The notes under the pieces were generated by a model. That model ran no database searches and had not been told where the DNA came from. It saw nothing but the letters and a program-made list of their open reading frames with translations. A program made the position numbers and the translations under genes. Source: Phoronis australis (lineage: Eukaryota > Phoronida > Phoronidae). Taken from it: 64,000 nucleotides of DNA. The number at the start of each line of letters is the position of its first letter. Position 1 is the first letter of the stretch. The DNA is taken from positions 1,861,238-1,925,237 of the forward strand of contig NMRA01000011.1 in assembly GCA_002633005.1 (NCBI GenBank). The letters are read 5' to 3'. Shown here piece by piece: positions 11,191 through 22,409 of the stretch.

Positions 11191-13011
11191 CACCATACCA
11201 GGGTTTTGAAATTCAGACATCTGCTTTTAGACGAGACCTCTGGGAACAAGGGGTTCTAAATTGAAGACTCACCCAGGAGTTGTTCCATATGGCGTGTCAG
11301 CCAGGGGTAAATAAATTGTTGGAGCCGATTAATCTTCTTGCAAAATTGTGACAGCAAAATGAAAAAATAAATAGCTAGTGAAGTCAAAGAATGATGATGT
11401 GCTTGCCCATGAGGAGAGAGAAAGAGAGGGGTGCGGCAACACCATTCACGAGCTGATTAAAAGATTCCCACTCATGAGCGTCTGACATCTAAAAATTGGC
11501 CAGAAGTTGTGTAAGCTGATGGGCTGATAAAACGGGTGGGATTTTACTTGATGTTTTACTGATAACATCGATACAGAGATGAACTGATTGACTTGTGGCA
11601 CCCGTGTGGCTTGAATGTACGTTGTATTTGACTCTTCTGTTTAGTGTAGTCTTAGTTCACCGTGTATCTTCAGTTCATGAGCTCCAGTTTAATGTGTTAT
11701 TGAAAAATATTGAGACAGCTTTAATACACGTACTTTATTGTGGTTTTCTCAAAACGTAGTCAACATGTTGTCTTAAGCGTCACTTCAACTACACACTGTA
11801 GTGATTTACACAAGAAATCAACAACAATATTATAGCATTTCTATGATCACCCATACCTCAGAACTGGCCATACAAAAATAGACAAAGCATTGCTTTAGGG
11901 AAATCAACATTACAAATCCATTGAACATTTCCTACCAATTACTTTTGAAATGCATTAGACTAAATCATCACTGAATCATAGACAATTTATTTCGGACTGA
12001 TTGATAGTATAATGGTCTCTCACAGGAAGTCAACAACAAGTTCTACAATAATCATTGACATATATTTTCTTTTAAACACTAATTGGTCATAACAAATGTA
12101 TGTAAGTATTGCCCAATGACACTAAGTATGGTCATTTACCTAAACACTGCCAAAATGCACTGGAGCTGTTAAAGATCGTGTTGAAATAACACAAATGTAG
12201 AAAGAAAGTTCAGGAAAAAGTTTCAAAACAAAACGTCAAAATACTATGATATCAGACAACTACCTACCATAAACTCTGTAAATCTGAATAAACTATAGTG
12301 ACTTAACAACCTTCACCATTGGACTTAATGATTTCATTCATGACTTTTCTTCTTCTTATGCCTGTACTGTTTGCATGACAAGCCACCGATTCACCACAAA
12401 AAGGGGTGTCCACGTGCTGTGACGCAATGTGTCACGTCAGGCTCACTCTTTCAGTGAAACATTGATCACAGATAGGACACACAATCGACTTGGTTCCTGA
12501 GCACGATACTTCATACTGTGGTTTCCTGTATCAGTAAAAAGTTGACTCATGCAACGTGTCAATCAAATATCTGGCAAAGGTCTTGCTTGCTGTAGTGTCA
12601 CTGTGTTTTATTGCCATGTGGTCATAATAAGTCGATTTCTTAGATCCTGAACTAAGCTCCGCAACATACACACACTCCTTTGTGACACGCAGCAGTTGTA
12701 CTACTCTTTTTGAAGGCGTGGATGTGAACACCCTGAAGGACTCGTCTTGTGGCTACAGAACAACTGGAAACAATCAAACGCATTCAGTTATGCTTGTTAG
12801 GCTAAATCTCACAAAGGAATCATGAAAAAACGATGAAATATAATTAATAATCAACCCAACAAATTATTCAAGGTCGTTATTATTCTAAAATTATTGACAT
12901 TATTCCGTAACGTGAACGACTATTTAGGCTAGTGCAGAGAAAAAAATGTGCGTTCACGATCTTTTTTGCGTTCACGATCGCCATAGAGAATTCACGACTT
13001 CGTTCCCGATC
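10842..13011. mobile_element. candidate element bounded by inverted GATCGGGAACGC motif clusters
   Basis: GATCGGGAACGC occurs at 10842-10853 and 10875-10886 on the plus strand. Its inverted relatives lie at 12950-12961 and 12968-12979 (GCGTTCACGATC) and near 13002-13011 (GTTCCCGATC). The clusters face each other over about 2.1 kb that contains the zinc-finger pseudogene. Inverted clusters of a 12-base word resemble subterminal repeats of DNA transposons, but I see no clean termini or target duplication, and the possible gene above overlaps the left side. Confidence 0.35.
12308..12780 (-). pseudogene. C2H2 zinc-finger protein fragment with in-frame stops
   Basis: On the minus strand a continuous frame runs VVQLLRVTKECVYVAEL, then KKSTYYDHMAIKHSD, then a classical C2H2 finger CPICDQCFTERVSLT-x-HIASQH at about 12458-12395, ending at a stop near 12310 after RRRKVMNEIIKSNGEG. 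Two in-frame TGA codons interrupt it, one at about 12533-12531 and one inside the finger where Arg or similar is expected. A TTTCCAG acceptor-like site lies just upstream near 12765. The conserved finger and steady frame argue for a once-coding exon. The parent family is not recognised; it may belong to the element bounded at 10842 and 13011. Confidence 0.5.
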
Positions 13012-13029
13012 GCCGTCTCACACAAGGAC

Positions 13030-15260
13030 CTGCTTGCATTGGTAAATATCTCGAATTATTTCACAAATTATAGCTAAAAAAGGTGTCACCAGGGACGATT
13101 AAACTATAAACGTCACACGTCTCTACTTAAGAACCCTGGAATTGCTACTAACAAGTACAAATTGTCGATTTTACGAGGCCCAAGGCATTTTACCGAAATT
13201 CATTGCTTTCTGAGCTCTTTATTTAGAAAAGGCAAAAACCAAGTATTATTTCAGATCCACAACAAAGGCTACACTGTGACACATATCTGTGTGTCGCATT
13301 TCTACCAAAATAGCCTCTGTTTAAGAACAAAATGACACTTAAACTCGCCGTGTACGTCACTGTTCGTCCGGCGCCTGCGTTTACCGTTTACACCTACTAG
13401 GTTTTGTGTTCAATATTAAGCGTGGAGAGAAACCGAACAAACGATGAAAACGTTAAAATTCAAACAGCCTCAGCATTTTACGCGTACCCGTTAGCCGGTC
13501 AGTATTCCGTGTACATCCATCGCATCCATTAACAAATTTCGAAACCACGTCTACTAGGCTGTGAGAGATCGTCACTTATTCTCCGCGTTAAATGTACTTT
13601 TATATTAGAAGTAAGTGGCAAAGATCTCAACTTTATTCCGATATTAAGTGCAGTGTCACAGATCAGATATAGGCCCACTCTTTTTTGCACAAAACTAACC
13701 GGGGCCAATGCCCGTCTTATTCATTCATCTTGGCGTTTGTTACGTGAGTCCTGGTGTGGAATTCTTTACCACAGAATGTTGAACATTTTCCACTTAGCGG
13801 AATCTTTACCACAGGGTGGAACTCTTAAACTCCTACCACATCCTCCACGCACGACAAAAAATCCTTTCACGTACACAAAACTGAGAGGCTTGTTACTCGT
13901 CTGTGAGTATTAGCGATACGCATGTGTGAATATGGTTCGGTTTTCATGCCAAGGGTTCTTGTTCTGGGTATTTCGTTGGAGTTGCGGGGCTCGACGCTAT
14001 CAACTTTGCAAGGTCCTATTTTGTGGCCTTCATGTAGCCAAAATCCCAGGTTGCATTTTCAAAATCCTGCTCTCATTCATAAAGGCTAGGCCGCAAAATG
14101 TTCCCCCTATTTGTACGCGCCAAAATTGATATTTTAGATCATCGAGAAAATGATTATTGTCTTACCAGCGGCGTTAAATACTCACAAACGCCAGTTCGCA
14201 AACTTGGGTTCTTATTTGCAGGTACGGCGTTACTGTTCTTCACGACTGCCATTGAAAGGCTGTTGAATCAGTGCTCTGTAACTTGCATGTGCTTTCAAGT
14301 AGCTAAGTTTGTAATGTGAAAAGGGGGCAAATACTTGTTGAAAATGTGTCCACGATTTTTCTAGGTCTGACCTGCTATGTGACTGTCATCAAAGTCGTTG
14401 AAGGTCCAAACTAACTCTGAGTGCAAACTACCTCCATTTTTTTTTTACAGCCCAAACTTTGCAACTTAAGTCGACGTTTGAAAAACATCATCTTGTCGAG
14501 GAAAATTTCTAGCCGAATGACGCATTCGGAAAAGCAGGAACAATAATTGCAAATTTCACAACAAAAATGTTGGACTTATGCTGTTTACGTACTCAACAAC
14601 TACATATAGTTTTCCACGAAATGAAAAGCCTCGAAATAATTCCCGACTCCGTGCGAGTTTCCATCGGGTAAATGGAGTGTGCTCGTTTATACCTTCTATG
14701 TACTGGAAAATTGGAGGTCAGTCACAAAACTGCATGCATGTCGCTAGTGTTACCTTTCTTTTGGAGATATAAAACAAAGCCTGGGTTTAGTTTTTACGTA
14801 TTGAGAAAAGGCGTTTTTTCGATTTGTTGTTGTGTAATATGAGAGTGACTCGCTATGTAGACTGCGTGTAATTTTCATATCACGCGCGGTCGTTTGTAGT
14901 GCTCTATGACGGGCACTAGCCTGAACTGTAGAAATTCTCGAAGTTCTCGCTTAGTAGAGAAGTACGCTCTTATTATGAAACGCTTCAAAGGCAGGGAGTA
15001 GTGGCATGTGCATGTTTGCGGTAATAAGATATGGAAAGACTGCAATAGTAAGAAATGTTATACTTCGATTTTGTGAAACAAACTCCATCTAGTAGAGTTG
15101 ACTTTCTTGCTATTGTTGCCACTTACACTGTAGCCTTTTTAGCCACCTGGAATAATATTGTTTTTAATTGCCTGCTTAAGCCGAAACAAGATTATTTATA
15201 CCACAATATTAGCCTCGAATGGCAGATACAACCGTGTAACAACCCATAAAGTTATCTCAC
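13030..15260. other. no gene recognised
   Basis: Several short plus-strand frames (13653-13913, 14098-14319, 14578-14772) show no domain, no repeat and no convincing splice context. Confidence 0.35.
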
Positions 15261-15261
15261 T

Positions 15262-15345
15262 AGTGAGAAACCGAGGCCGGATTCGAACCCGGGCCTCAAC
15301 AGTTTCGAGTCGCCGACTTTACCACTACAACACTACACCGGCTGA
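15262..15345 (-). repeat. tRNA-derived SINE head
   Basis: The minus strand has a perfect B box (GGTTCGAATCC, 15289-15279) and an A-box-like TGTTGTAGTGG (15332-15322) with 32 bases between, as in tRNAs. Acceptor and T-stem pairs do not close, so it is not a working tRNA. It is best read as the RNA polymerase III promoter of a SINE. Confidence 0.55.
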
Positions 15346-15884
15346 CGTCATCGAACGTGAAAATAGAATACTTAAATGAGCACGCGCAACAATCGCATGT
15401 TCAGCAAAGGGCGTTGCACCGACAATTATACGCTATGAAAAATAAGACGCATAATTTCCATAAAAACGATATTTTAATTCAGTGAAATTTTTCTCTTGTG
15501 TTCTCTCACTTGTAATTCACCGATCTCCAATTTGAATGCAGGTGTCTTGTGGTTCTGGATCCTTTGACTTGAGCATTATAGTCAGTTACCAGTGCACCTA
15601 CTTTAGCAGACGATATATTCCCGGTCGAAGCTTAGCGTGATAAAATGTGTAGTAAGCTGTAACAGTTGCTAAACCTTAATTTATAGATTCACTTTATTTC
15701 TATTTTGTTTTATTTTTCAATTGGTTTTGAGTAAAAGCATTATTTTACAAAAATATCTCGGCTTTTCTTAAAAGGTCACGATCTCCGACCCCGGGCCTCT
15801 GACATAGAAAGTAGTTACAAAGCCGAGGCGAATCGAGAAAGGTAGACCGATTCATTGCAATGTTTCTCGTTCAGTATGTGGTAT

Positions 15885-16055
15885 AAATAGATTATTACAT
15901 GTTTTCAGTTGTTATCCCCTTATCTAGAGCCCGAGTGGATTTTTGTAGAATTATCACCCGAGGGGGTAACGCCCCTCGGGCGATAATTCTCCAAAATCCA
16001 CTCGGGCTCTAGATAACGGGGGATAACGACTTCGCCATGTAATAATCTATATTTC
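15885..16055. repeat. near-perfect foldback with short loop
   Basis: Two arms of about 80 bases meet at a loop near GGTAACGC (15966-15973). The inner 50 bases pair almost fully (CCGAGTGGATTTT... against ...AAAATCCACTCGG), and the outer flanks ATAGATTATTACATG and CATGTAATAATCTAT extend the pairing. High arm identity suggests a recent insertion or strong structural constraint. It is probably a MITE; no coding frame uses it. Confidence 0.75.
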
Positions 16056-19000
16056 TATTGGAGTCTGAAATCAATACGGAGTGGTCCGGGAAGCAGAAAA
16101 AGTTGGCAGGGCGTGTAGAGATGATTAAAAAATTCACTAACCACAATTTTGCATCTACCCGAATAGTTGCAATAGTTGGATACACGCATGGAACATCGGG
16201 CCTATGGTACATCGACCCGGGGAAACATAACAACAGGAAAATTAAACTAAAACAGTAACTGAGGTTATTTTACATTGGGCAATCGTGTTTGATGTGTGGA
16301 TGAAAATTTTAGATACCTGGAGTTTTTTGGCAAAAAGGTCGTTTTTACGGTTCTTGTGAGGAAACAAATCCTGCTCTCGTCTCAGGATTATGACAGGGAC
16401 AGAACCTGGGGATTTTGACATTATGTAATCAAGTCCGAGATGCGAAATTCTCACTGCTTTGATGACAACTACTAGCAATGGTAGGCAACGCCGGTTTGCA
16501 GCTATCACAACGTTTTATTTATCACGCTTCACTGCCCTTTCAAGATTTACATATAAAGTTTGTGCTTCTCTCTTCACTCCTCTGCTAACCGTGTAATACG
16601 ATGCGGTTCAGCTGATTTATCAAATTTCATGTTTCAGAAACTGAAATTGTCCGAAGCGCTAAGTCTCTGGAAAATAAACCCAAAGAAGAAACACGAAGAG
16701 CAGTCGGTACCACACATGTACATGTACCTGTAAGCAGCACAGGTCAGTCTGGGCAGTGTTTTATCAAAATCTGCAAATGGTGATGGATTTCAATAAAAAT
16801 CAGTAGGGATGCTGTTCGTGATATGGCGATCACAAAAAATGATTTCGATAAAAAAGTATTCGGTATGCATGGCAATGCCAAAATGATGTAACATTAGTAT
16901 GTTCATGAAAAATGCTATAAACCATTAACCTTTTGACATTTTTGATACGTTTTCTCTGAATTGTAATAAAAGTAAAGATCTTCAAACCTACGGAAGGAAA
17001 TTCAAAATTTCTTGGAATTATTTTTATACGGTTTGAAAATTGGAACAGATAATTGGGAAAACCAATCACTTCTGAAATCTATTGGTCTATTTGCACCAAC
17101 GTATCTATTCAATGGCAGCAGATTTTGGTGTCCAACCATTATCGTTTTAGAACAACAAGCACGTGTACAGAGCAGCCATTGATGAACATTTCTGAGGCTG
17201 GTGTAAATAGACCAACATTTTAGGAAATGTTACCACAACATCACCTTGAAGCAGTTTTAGCAGGACATGTAAAACATGTCATAAACGATGGTAGAAATTT
17301 CACCCATAAAAGATTATCAGAGTGTCAAAATCCATTACTTCTTCATGGACTAACTGCTGATGACCTTTTCAAATGTTTACTTCTTCAGTACAGTACACAC
17401 TGTACTCTCTCAATTGTTGATGGTTGAAACCTAATTGCGATAACGGCAGGGAAATTTTGTGTTCATTTTTGTTAACTTAATTCAGAAGATGAAAAAGGAA
17501 ATGGCCCCTATGTGTAATGTTATATGTACGTTGCTCATTAAGCAATGGTCTTGATGATCATATAATATATCGTAACTAATGTAAGGTATTCGTAAGACAC
17601 TTGCGATGGAATATCTTCGCTTATGGAAGGTAACAGTGAGCTGTATTAGATCAACATTTCACCCTCTTCGATCAGTCACTTCAATAGTACATGTACCTTC
17701 ACTCCTACGCGTGGTTTTGTCATGTCTTGTGTGATTTGCTTTTGTCCAAGTGTCTTGCGTCAACAGAACGCATTTCCTAAGAGTTTGAGAGTAAATTTCA
17801 TCTCATCAGTTAGGTCTAGCTCTTGCATCATAGCACGGATGTGTGTTGTAATCAGTTTGATGAACGCAGCAATTGTAACTGGTTGAAAACTGTAACTACA
17901 GTGAGCAATTACGGCTACACCAGATCCCTAACAACCGTCCATGTCTACACATGCATACATGTACATGTAGGACCACATCTTTGTACACCACCACTTCTGT
18001 GTACGATTTTGCATAGGACTGATGCTTTGGGAGCGCTTTAAAATGGATTGTGTAACCGTCAGTTCGTAGCATTGAATCGTCGATGAGCTATTAAAGTAGA
18101 TCGCGTGTCAAAAAATACATGCGACACGCAGTGATTGGCCCTTGATATTTTAATTGAACGATAGCCGAAGGGGAAATCGGATACTCTACCTAACTCAAAC
18201 AACAAACTACGATTTTTGAACACTTGTCTACATTGTTGATTAGTCGCATATGCCAGTAGGTACGATCTTCGTATACAGCAATTGTTCCATAGTTTCACCA
18301 CTGATGTACTCCATCCCGCTGTTCGATCCCTGTGCCCTTGTAGAACTCCAGTTCCGTTGTACCTTCTGGCAGAGAAATAACTTCAATTGTGGAACGGGGA
18401 AACATACATGTACAGGCCCGGGAATACCTTTGCCGACCCGTCGGCTGCCTTCATAATACGAACGGAAACCCAGTGCCATAGCAATAAGAGAAAGGCCTAT
18501 GGAGGTCTTGAAAGGAAGTAATCGGGCATTGGCCTGCTTAAAACGTCAAATCGTTCTTAAGTCAAGGAGGCAAGAAAACTATCAACCACTTATGCTTTTT
18601 CCAGGTTGCACTGTAGACAAATTGGTGCTGTTCGAGCGAATTCTGTACCTGTGCTTTGTGGTCTTCTCCTTGGCTGAAATAGGTGTCGGTAAGAAAAATG
18701 TTTCGTAGACATTTTGTTTAGTCTTCTTAGTTTTAAATCCTGTCTTGTCTTACTTTGACTTTACAGTGTTTAGGCGTTTAAAAGTACACTAAGTGTCTTT
18801 TTTCGTAGCTTACTTACATGTAGTTCGGAGAAATCTCAAAAGTTCAACTCGGAACTTTTAGCCTTACTGTAAAATAGAATTAGACAGTTATTGGCACAAA
18901 TCAATATAGTCTCGGGCATAGAATAAATGGAGATTAAGACATGTCGGTACAGTTCCATTTGTTGAACATGCGGTTATTGAGTGTCCTCATTAAAGTGTAA

Positions 19001-19150
19001 TTTGCAAGGTCCAAGTATGTTAAATTGCAATAATATCTTCAAGGTATTGCTATTTGGATGTATTTTATTCAAATCATCGCATTATTGTGTCTTTAGTTAT
19101 TTAAAAAAAGCGAAAATAAGAAAATGCGCTAAAAGTTGACCTTTGACACC
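16056..19150. other. no gene recognised
   Basis: Frames at 17227-17427, 18059-18301, 18240-18479 and 18499-18708 lack visible domains. ACATGTACATGTA-type words recur (near 16.72 and 17.95 kb). Confidence 0.35.
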
Positions 19151-19175
19151 GTGACATGGTGTTGGGGAACACAAA
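19151..19175 (+). promoter_or_regulatory. 25-bp motif shared in inverted orientation with 22382-22406
   Basis: The two sites match at 24 of 25 bases. The core GTGTTGGGGAACAC is itself a palindrome (GTGTT, GGGG, AACAC). Each copy sits just upstream of a coding exon reading inward: the THAP exon 88 bases downstream here, and the minus-strand exon 10 bases downstream at the other end. It could be a promoter element or a terminal repeat. Confidence 0.5.
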
Positions 19176-19185
19176 CCAGATCATA

Positions 19186-19197
19186 TCCCACAATGCA
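19186..19197 (+). promoter_or_regulatory. ZNF143/Staf-like promoter site
   Basis: TCCCACAATGCA fits the core CCCAnnATGCA of the animal Staf/ZNF143 binding site, which is typical of TATA-less promoters. It lies 66 bases before the candidate start codon of the THAP exon. Position and match are suggestive only. Confidence 0.3.
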
Positions 19198-19262
19198 GTT
19201 CACTGCTATTATATCACAGTACACGAAGAACAAAGACCGTTCAACCTTGGCGTGTTTTAGCC

Positions 19263-19508
19263 ATGGTGCATCGGTGTGTGTGTGCTAACTATTTTAACAC
19301 CACCCAGGTGGAAGGCATGAGCCCATTTAAATTCTAAAAAGACAAACATCTGGATGCGTAATGGCAGGTTTTCGTGTGCTCTGCTCGTCTTTTGAAAATG
19401 ACTGTCGAGTCAGCCATCTGTCGGAGCCGAAATATGCTCCGACCATTTTGAGGACGGCTGCTTTGACGACAAACACATCATGAAGGTTGAAGCTGGTCTT
19501 ATAAAAAG
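19263..19508 (+). pseudogene. THAP zinc-finger exon, degenerate
   Basis: An ATG in good context (AGCCATGG) opens MVHRCVCANY, giving the first cysteine pair of a C2CH THAP finger. KDKHL and WQVFV follow where THAP proteins have F-P-K-D and the invariant Trp. In another frame the second half reads GAEICSDHFEDGCF (about 19423-19464), with the Cys-x-x-His pair, ending at a strong donor AAAAG|GTAAGT (19508/19509). In-frame stops occur at about 19335 and 19362, and one frame shift separates the halves. THAP domains are sequence-specific DNA binders found in transcription factors and transposases. The downstream exons would fall into or past the assembly gap. Confidence 0.6.
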
Positions 19509-19948
19509 GTAAGTTACCTTGAGAATTTTGATGTCTAATAATTCATGACGCTTTCGCAGTGTCTGAACAATAACAATCTTTGTTCACAATCACCGTAGTT
19601 CTCAAGTGTTTAAAATCTGTTGTTTTTCCGTGAAAGATTTAGTTATAAATCGATCAGTAAAACTAAAAGCCACAACAAATAAAGCTGATCTCAAAAGATG
19701 CATGTATTTTGAAACGAATACAGACTATGAATAAAGTAAAACAGGACGGTAACTCAATTCCAAGGTTTTGATTATTAATTTAAAAGTAGTCTGTTTCAAA
19801 AAAAAAACAGGATTAAAATCTAGTTTTGGCATTTGCTTGAAGGTTATAAAAGAAGGTGAAAACTTGCAATTAGATATCATCGTGTTTTACTTTAATCATG
19901 GACAACTCTGGATTCAAAATTTTTTTTTTTTTACTTTTGAATTGCCGC

Positions 19949-20611
19949 NNNNNNNNNNNNNNNNNNNNNNNNNNNNNNNNNNNNNNNNNNNNNNNNNNNN
20001 NNNNNNNNNNNNNNNNNNNNNNNNNNNNNNNNNNNNNNNNNNNNNNNNNNNNNNNNNNNNNNNNNNNNNNNNNNNNNNNNNNNNNNNNNNNNNNNNNNNN
20101 NNNNNNNNNNNNNNNNNNNNNNNNNNNNNNNNNNNNNNNNNNNNNNNNNNNNNNNNNNNNNNNNNNNNNNNNNNNNNNNNNNNNNNNNNNNNNNNNNNNN
20201 NNNNNNNNNNNNNNNNNNNNNNNNNNNNNNNNNNNNNNNNNNNNNNNNNNNNNNNNNNNNNNNNNNNNNNNNNNNNNNNNNNNNNNNNNNNNNNNNNNNN
20301 NNNNNNNNNNNNNNNNNNNNNNNNNNNNNNNNNNNNNNNNNNNNNNNNNNNNNNNNNNNNNNNNNNNNNNNNNNNNNNNNNNNNNNNNNNNNNNNNNNNN
20401 NNNNNNNNNNNNNNNNNNNNNNNNNNNNNNNNNNNNNNNNNNNNNNNNNNNNNNNNNNNNNNNNNNNNNNNNNNNNNNNNNNNNNNNNNNNNNNNNNNNN
20501 NNNNNNNNNNNNNNNNNNNNNNNNNNNNNNNNNNNNNNNNNNNNNNNNNNNNNNNNNNNNNNNNNNNNNNNNNNNNNNNNNNNNNNNNNNNNNNNNNNNN
20601 NNNNNNNNNNN
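19949..20611. other. assembly gap (663 N)
   Basis: Run of N. Frames drawn through it are meaningless. It removes the rest of the minus-strand P2X7-like exon and possibly THAP downstream exons. Confidence 1.
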
Positions 20612-20854
20612 CCACGTGTCAGGGTCTGTCATAGCCATAAGGATATTGGCTTTTGTACTGCAACCATGCAGTCTCCAAAACACCACGATTGATGTATACA
20701 AGTTTAAACCCCCATGTTCCACAATACATTTTTTCTTCTGTGTAAGTTGTCACGCTTCATTTCTTCATCAAGTTTTGCAACAACCTTGTCAACCTCTTAG
20801 CAACATACTCTTTCTTCAACAACTGAGGTTGTCTGACAGTTGCCCCAGGTGCAC
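20612..20854 (-). pseudogene. P2X7 C-terminal-domain-like (P2XR_C) exon, broken, running into the gap
   Basis: The exon starts after the acceptor TCTTGCAG and reads CTWGNCQTTSVVEERVCC, one stop (TAA), then EVDKVVAKLDEE. After frame changes at an A6 run (about 20734-20729) and a G5 run (20713-20709) it reads CIVEHGG and FKLVYINRGVLETAWLQY. This order (Cys-rich W-C-x-C-G-N-C, C-C-x-E-x-D-K, C-I-x-x-H-x-G-F, V-L-x-T-A) is that of the domain shared by the vertebrate P2X7 cytosolic tail and many multi-copy invertebrate proteins. The gap cuts it before the expected Y-R-x-x-A-Y-R segment. The usual second Cys in the opening motif is Trp. The upstream exon at 22372-22152 joins in phase. Confidence 0.6.
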
Positions 20855-20879
20855 CTGCAAGATGTGTCAACAATAATAC

Positions 20880-21800
20880 ATTATTTCAGTAAACATCAAA
20901 ATTTCGAATTGAAAATTTTACCAAGAGTGCCTCTACCAAATTGAGGGGTCTGCAAACGACTTCAGTTTTCAGGAAAATTGGTTGGAACATCACAACCTAT
21001 TTATTTTTTGTACAAATTGATCAGAAAAAGTAAAGATATTTACTTTTCATACAAATGAATAGTGTTACACCCAAGGCAGTGGTAGATCATGCCCGGGGGA
21101 TATAGTAATGGACATCAGTTGTTTGATTCTTTAGCTGACCCTAAGACAAAAGGTAGTTGCCCTGATTCATTGATGGAGGGGACTGTTTTGTATGTAGTCG
21201 TGAGACCTGTTCTCCCAATCTGAATCCTATCGACACTCACATACCATTAATCAAACTAGACAATGACAATGGGGCAAACCAACTTGAAAAGCAGTGTTGC
21301 CACTCAAAGGGTCGCCCATATTCTAAATATTACAGTATACACTAAAACTTCTTGATGTGCTATATGGGCAATCACCAATCCAATGGTATGCTCTCTTTAC
21401 TCTATAGAAACTTTACCAGGCGGTTCCTACCCAAGTCGACTCGTAACCAAATAATGGCAACATTGGGTCAATGTACATCGACATGAAATGGTTGTTTCCA
21501 TTTCAAGCATCGCCTTACAAAATAAAACTGCTTTGGAACACATGTGTAGATTGATATAGGTCCGAGTTGACTTGAGTATGAAAATGAAATGACTTAAAAC
21601 CTACAGAATTATGCCCTCCCCCAGCACCAAGATGAGAAAGTCTAAATTATAAAATTGCAATTCTTTCATCCTCTTCTTTACAATTCACAGTCGATTATTC
21701 CAAAGTGGTTCTCATTCATTCCCTTGCACACATTTATTCACTCACTAGTAACACCCCGCTCAGTCTCGGAGAAGTAAGAGACAATTTTGTTCAATGCTCA
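20880..21800. other. intron of the P2XR_C-like gene; nothing else recognised
   Basis: Sits between two phase-compatible minus-strand exons. No repeat or domain is seen apart from the SINE at 21.8 kb. Confidence 0.35.
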
Positions 21801-21807
21801 ATTGCAT

Positions 21808-21868
21808 GCCAGTGAAAGCCAGGATTCGAACCTGAGTCTCACTAGCTCAAACCACTGAGCCACACTAT
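21808..21868 (-). repeat. tRNA-derived SINE head with shortened middle
   Basis: On the minus strand both polymerase III boxes are perfect: A box TGGCTCAGTGG (21862-21852) and B box GGTTCGAATCC (21832-21822). Only 19 bases separate them instead of about 33, so the anticodon arm region is deleted. It cannot be a functional tRNA. Confidence 0.6.
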
Positions 21869-22151
21869 CTACAAATAATCAGAGACCTAACACTTTTGAG
21901 TGATTTGCTATAATGCAAAAAATCCCAGTTTTATCACTGAAACAACTGGTATTTATCCACGGCTGAAACACGATTCACCAATGGGGATATGGGCGCCTGG
22001 GACTGACTGGTAAAGCACCTACTTTTGAATTAAAAAAGACCAAGTTATAATTCGGGGTTGTAGGATACATATTGATAATATGCTTACCAATCACTAACAT
22101 CTAATCGCAACTCCTGCGCACCTTCAGCCTGTTGACGTTCACAGGATTTAC

Positions 22152-22372
22152 CCGCTGGGAGTGAGTCTTCGGCGACCAGAGAAAGGGCCGTGAAAGGGAT
22201 CGAGGGAGAACGGCTCCACTACAGAAAAGCTGTGAACACATATTGTTCCTCTGGGATCTGTCACCTCCACCTCCTCGTCCAAAGGGTCGGAATCATCTGA
22301 AAAGTCCACCTGTCCGTCCCTGTATCGTTCAAAGTATTCCACATCTACACTGCTGTACTCATTTGGACACAC
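22152..22372 (-). CDS. acidic N-terminal exon of the P2XR_C-like gene
   Basis: The exon opens with ATG at 22372 and encodes about 73 residues rich in Asp, Glu and Ser (VDFSDDSDPLDEEVEV), then VEPFSLDPFHGPFSGRRRL. The donor CAGCGG|GTAAAT leaves phase 2, which matches the exon starting at 20854 so that the joined codon is GGG. Codon use is even and the frame is intact, unlike the next exon. Invertebrate P2XR_C proteins often begin with a similar acidic, low-complexity stretch before the Cys-rich domain. The function of that stretch is unknown. Confidence 0.5.
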
Positions 22373-22381
22373 ATTGCTTCC

Positions 22382-22406
22382 TTTGTGTTCCCCAACACCA
22401 CGTCAC
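22382..22406 (-). promoter_or_regulatory. inverted partner of the 25-bp motif at 19151-19175
   Basis: Reverse complement differs from the left copy by one base (G for A). It ends 10 bases before the start codon at 22372. Confidence 0.5.
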
Positions 22407-22409
22407 AGT

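Noticed and set aside
15262-15345. Functional tRNA gene on the minus strand
   Set aside because: A and B boxes and spacing fit, but acceptor and T stems do not pair; a SINE is the better reading.
19768-20722. Long open frames of 233-288 codons on both strands
   Set aside because: They are runs of unknown bases through the 663-N gap.
21808-21868. Functional tRNA gene on the minus strand
   Set aside because: Only 19 bases lie between perfect A and B boxes, too few for an anticodon arm.
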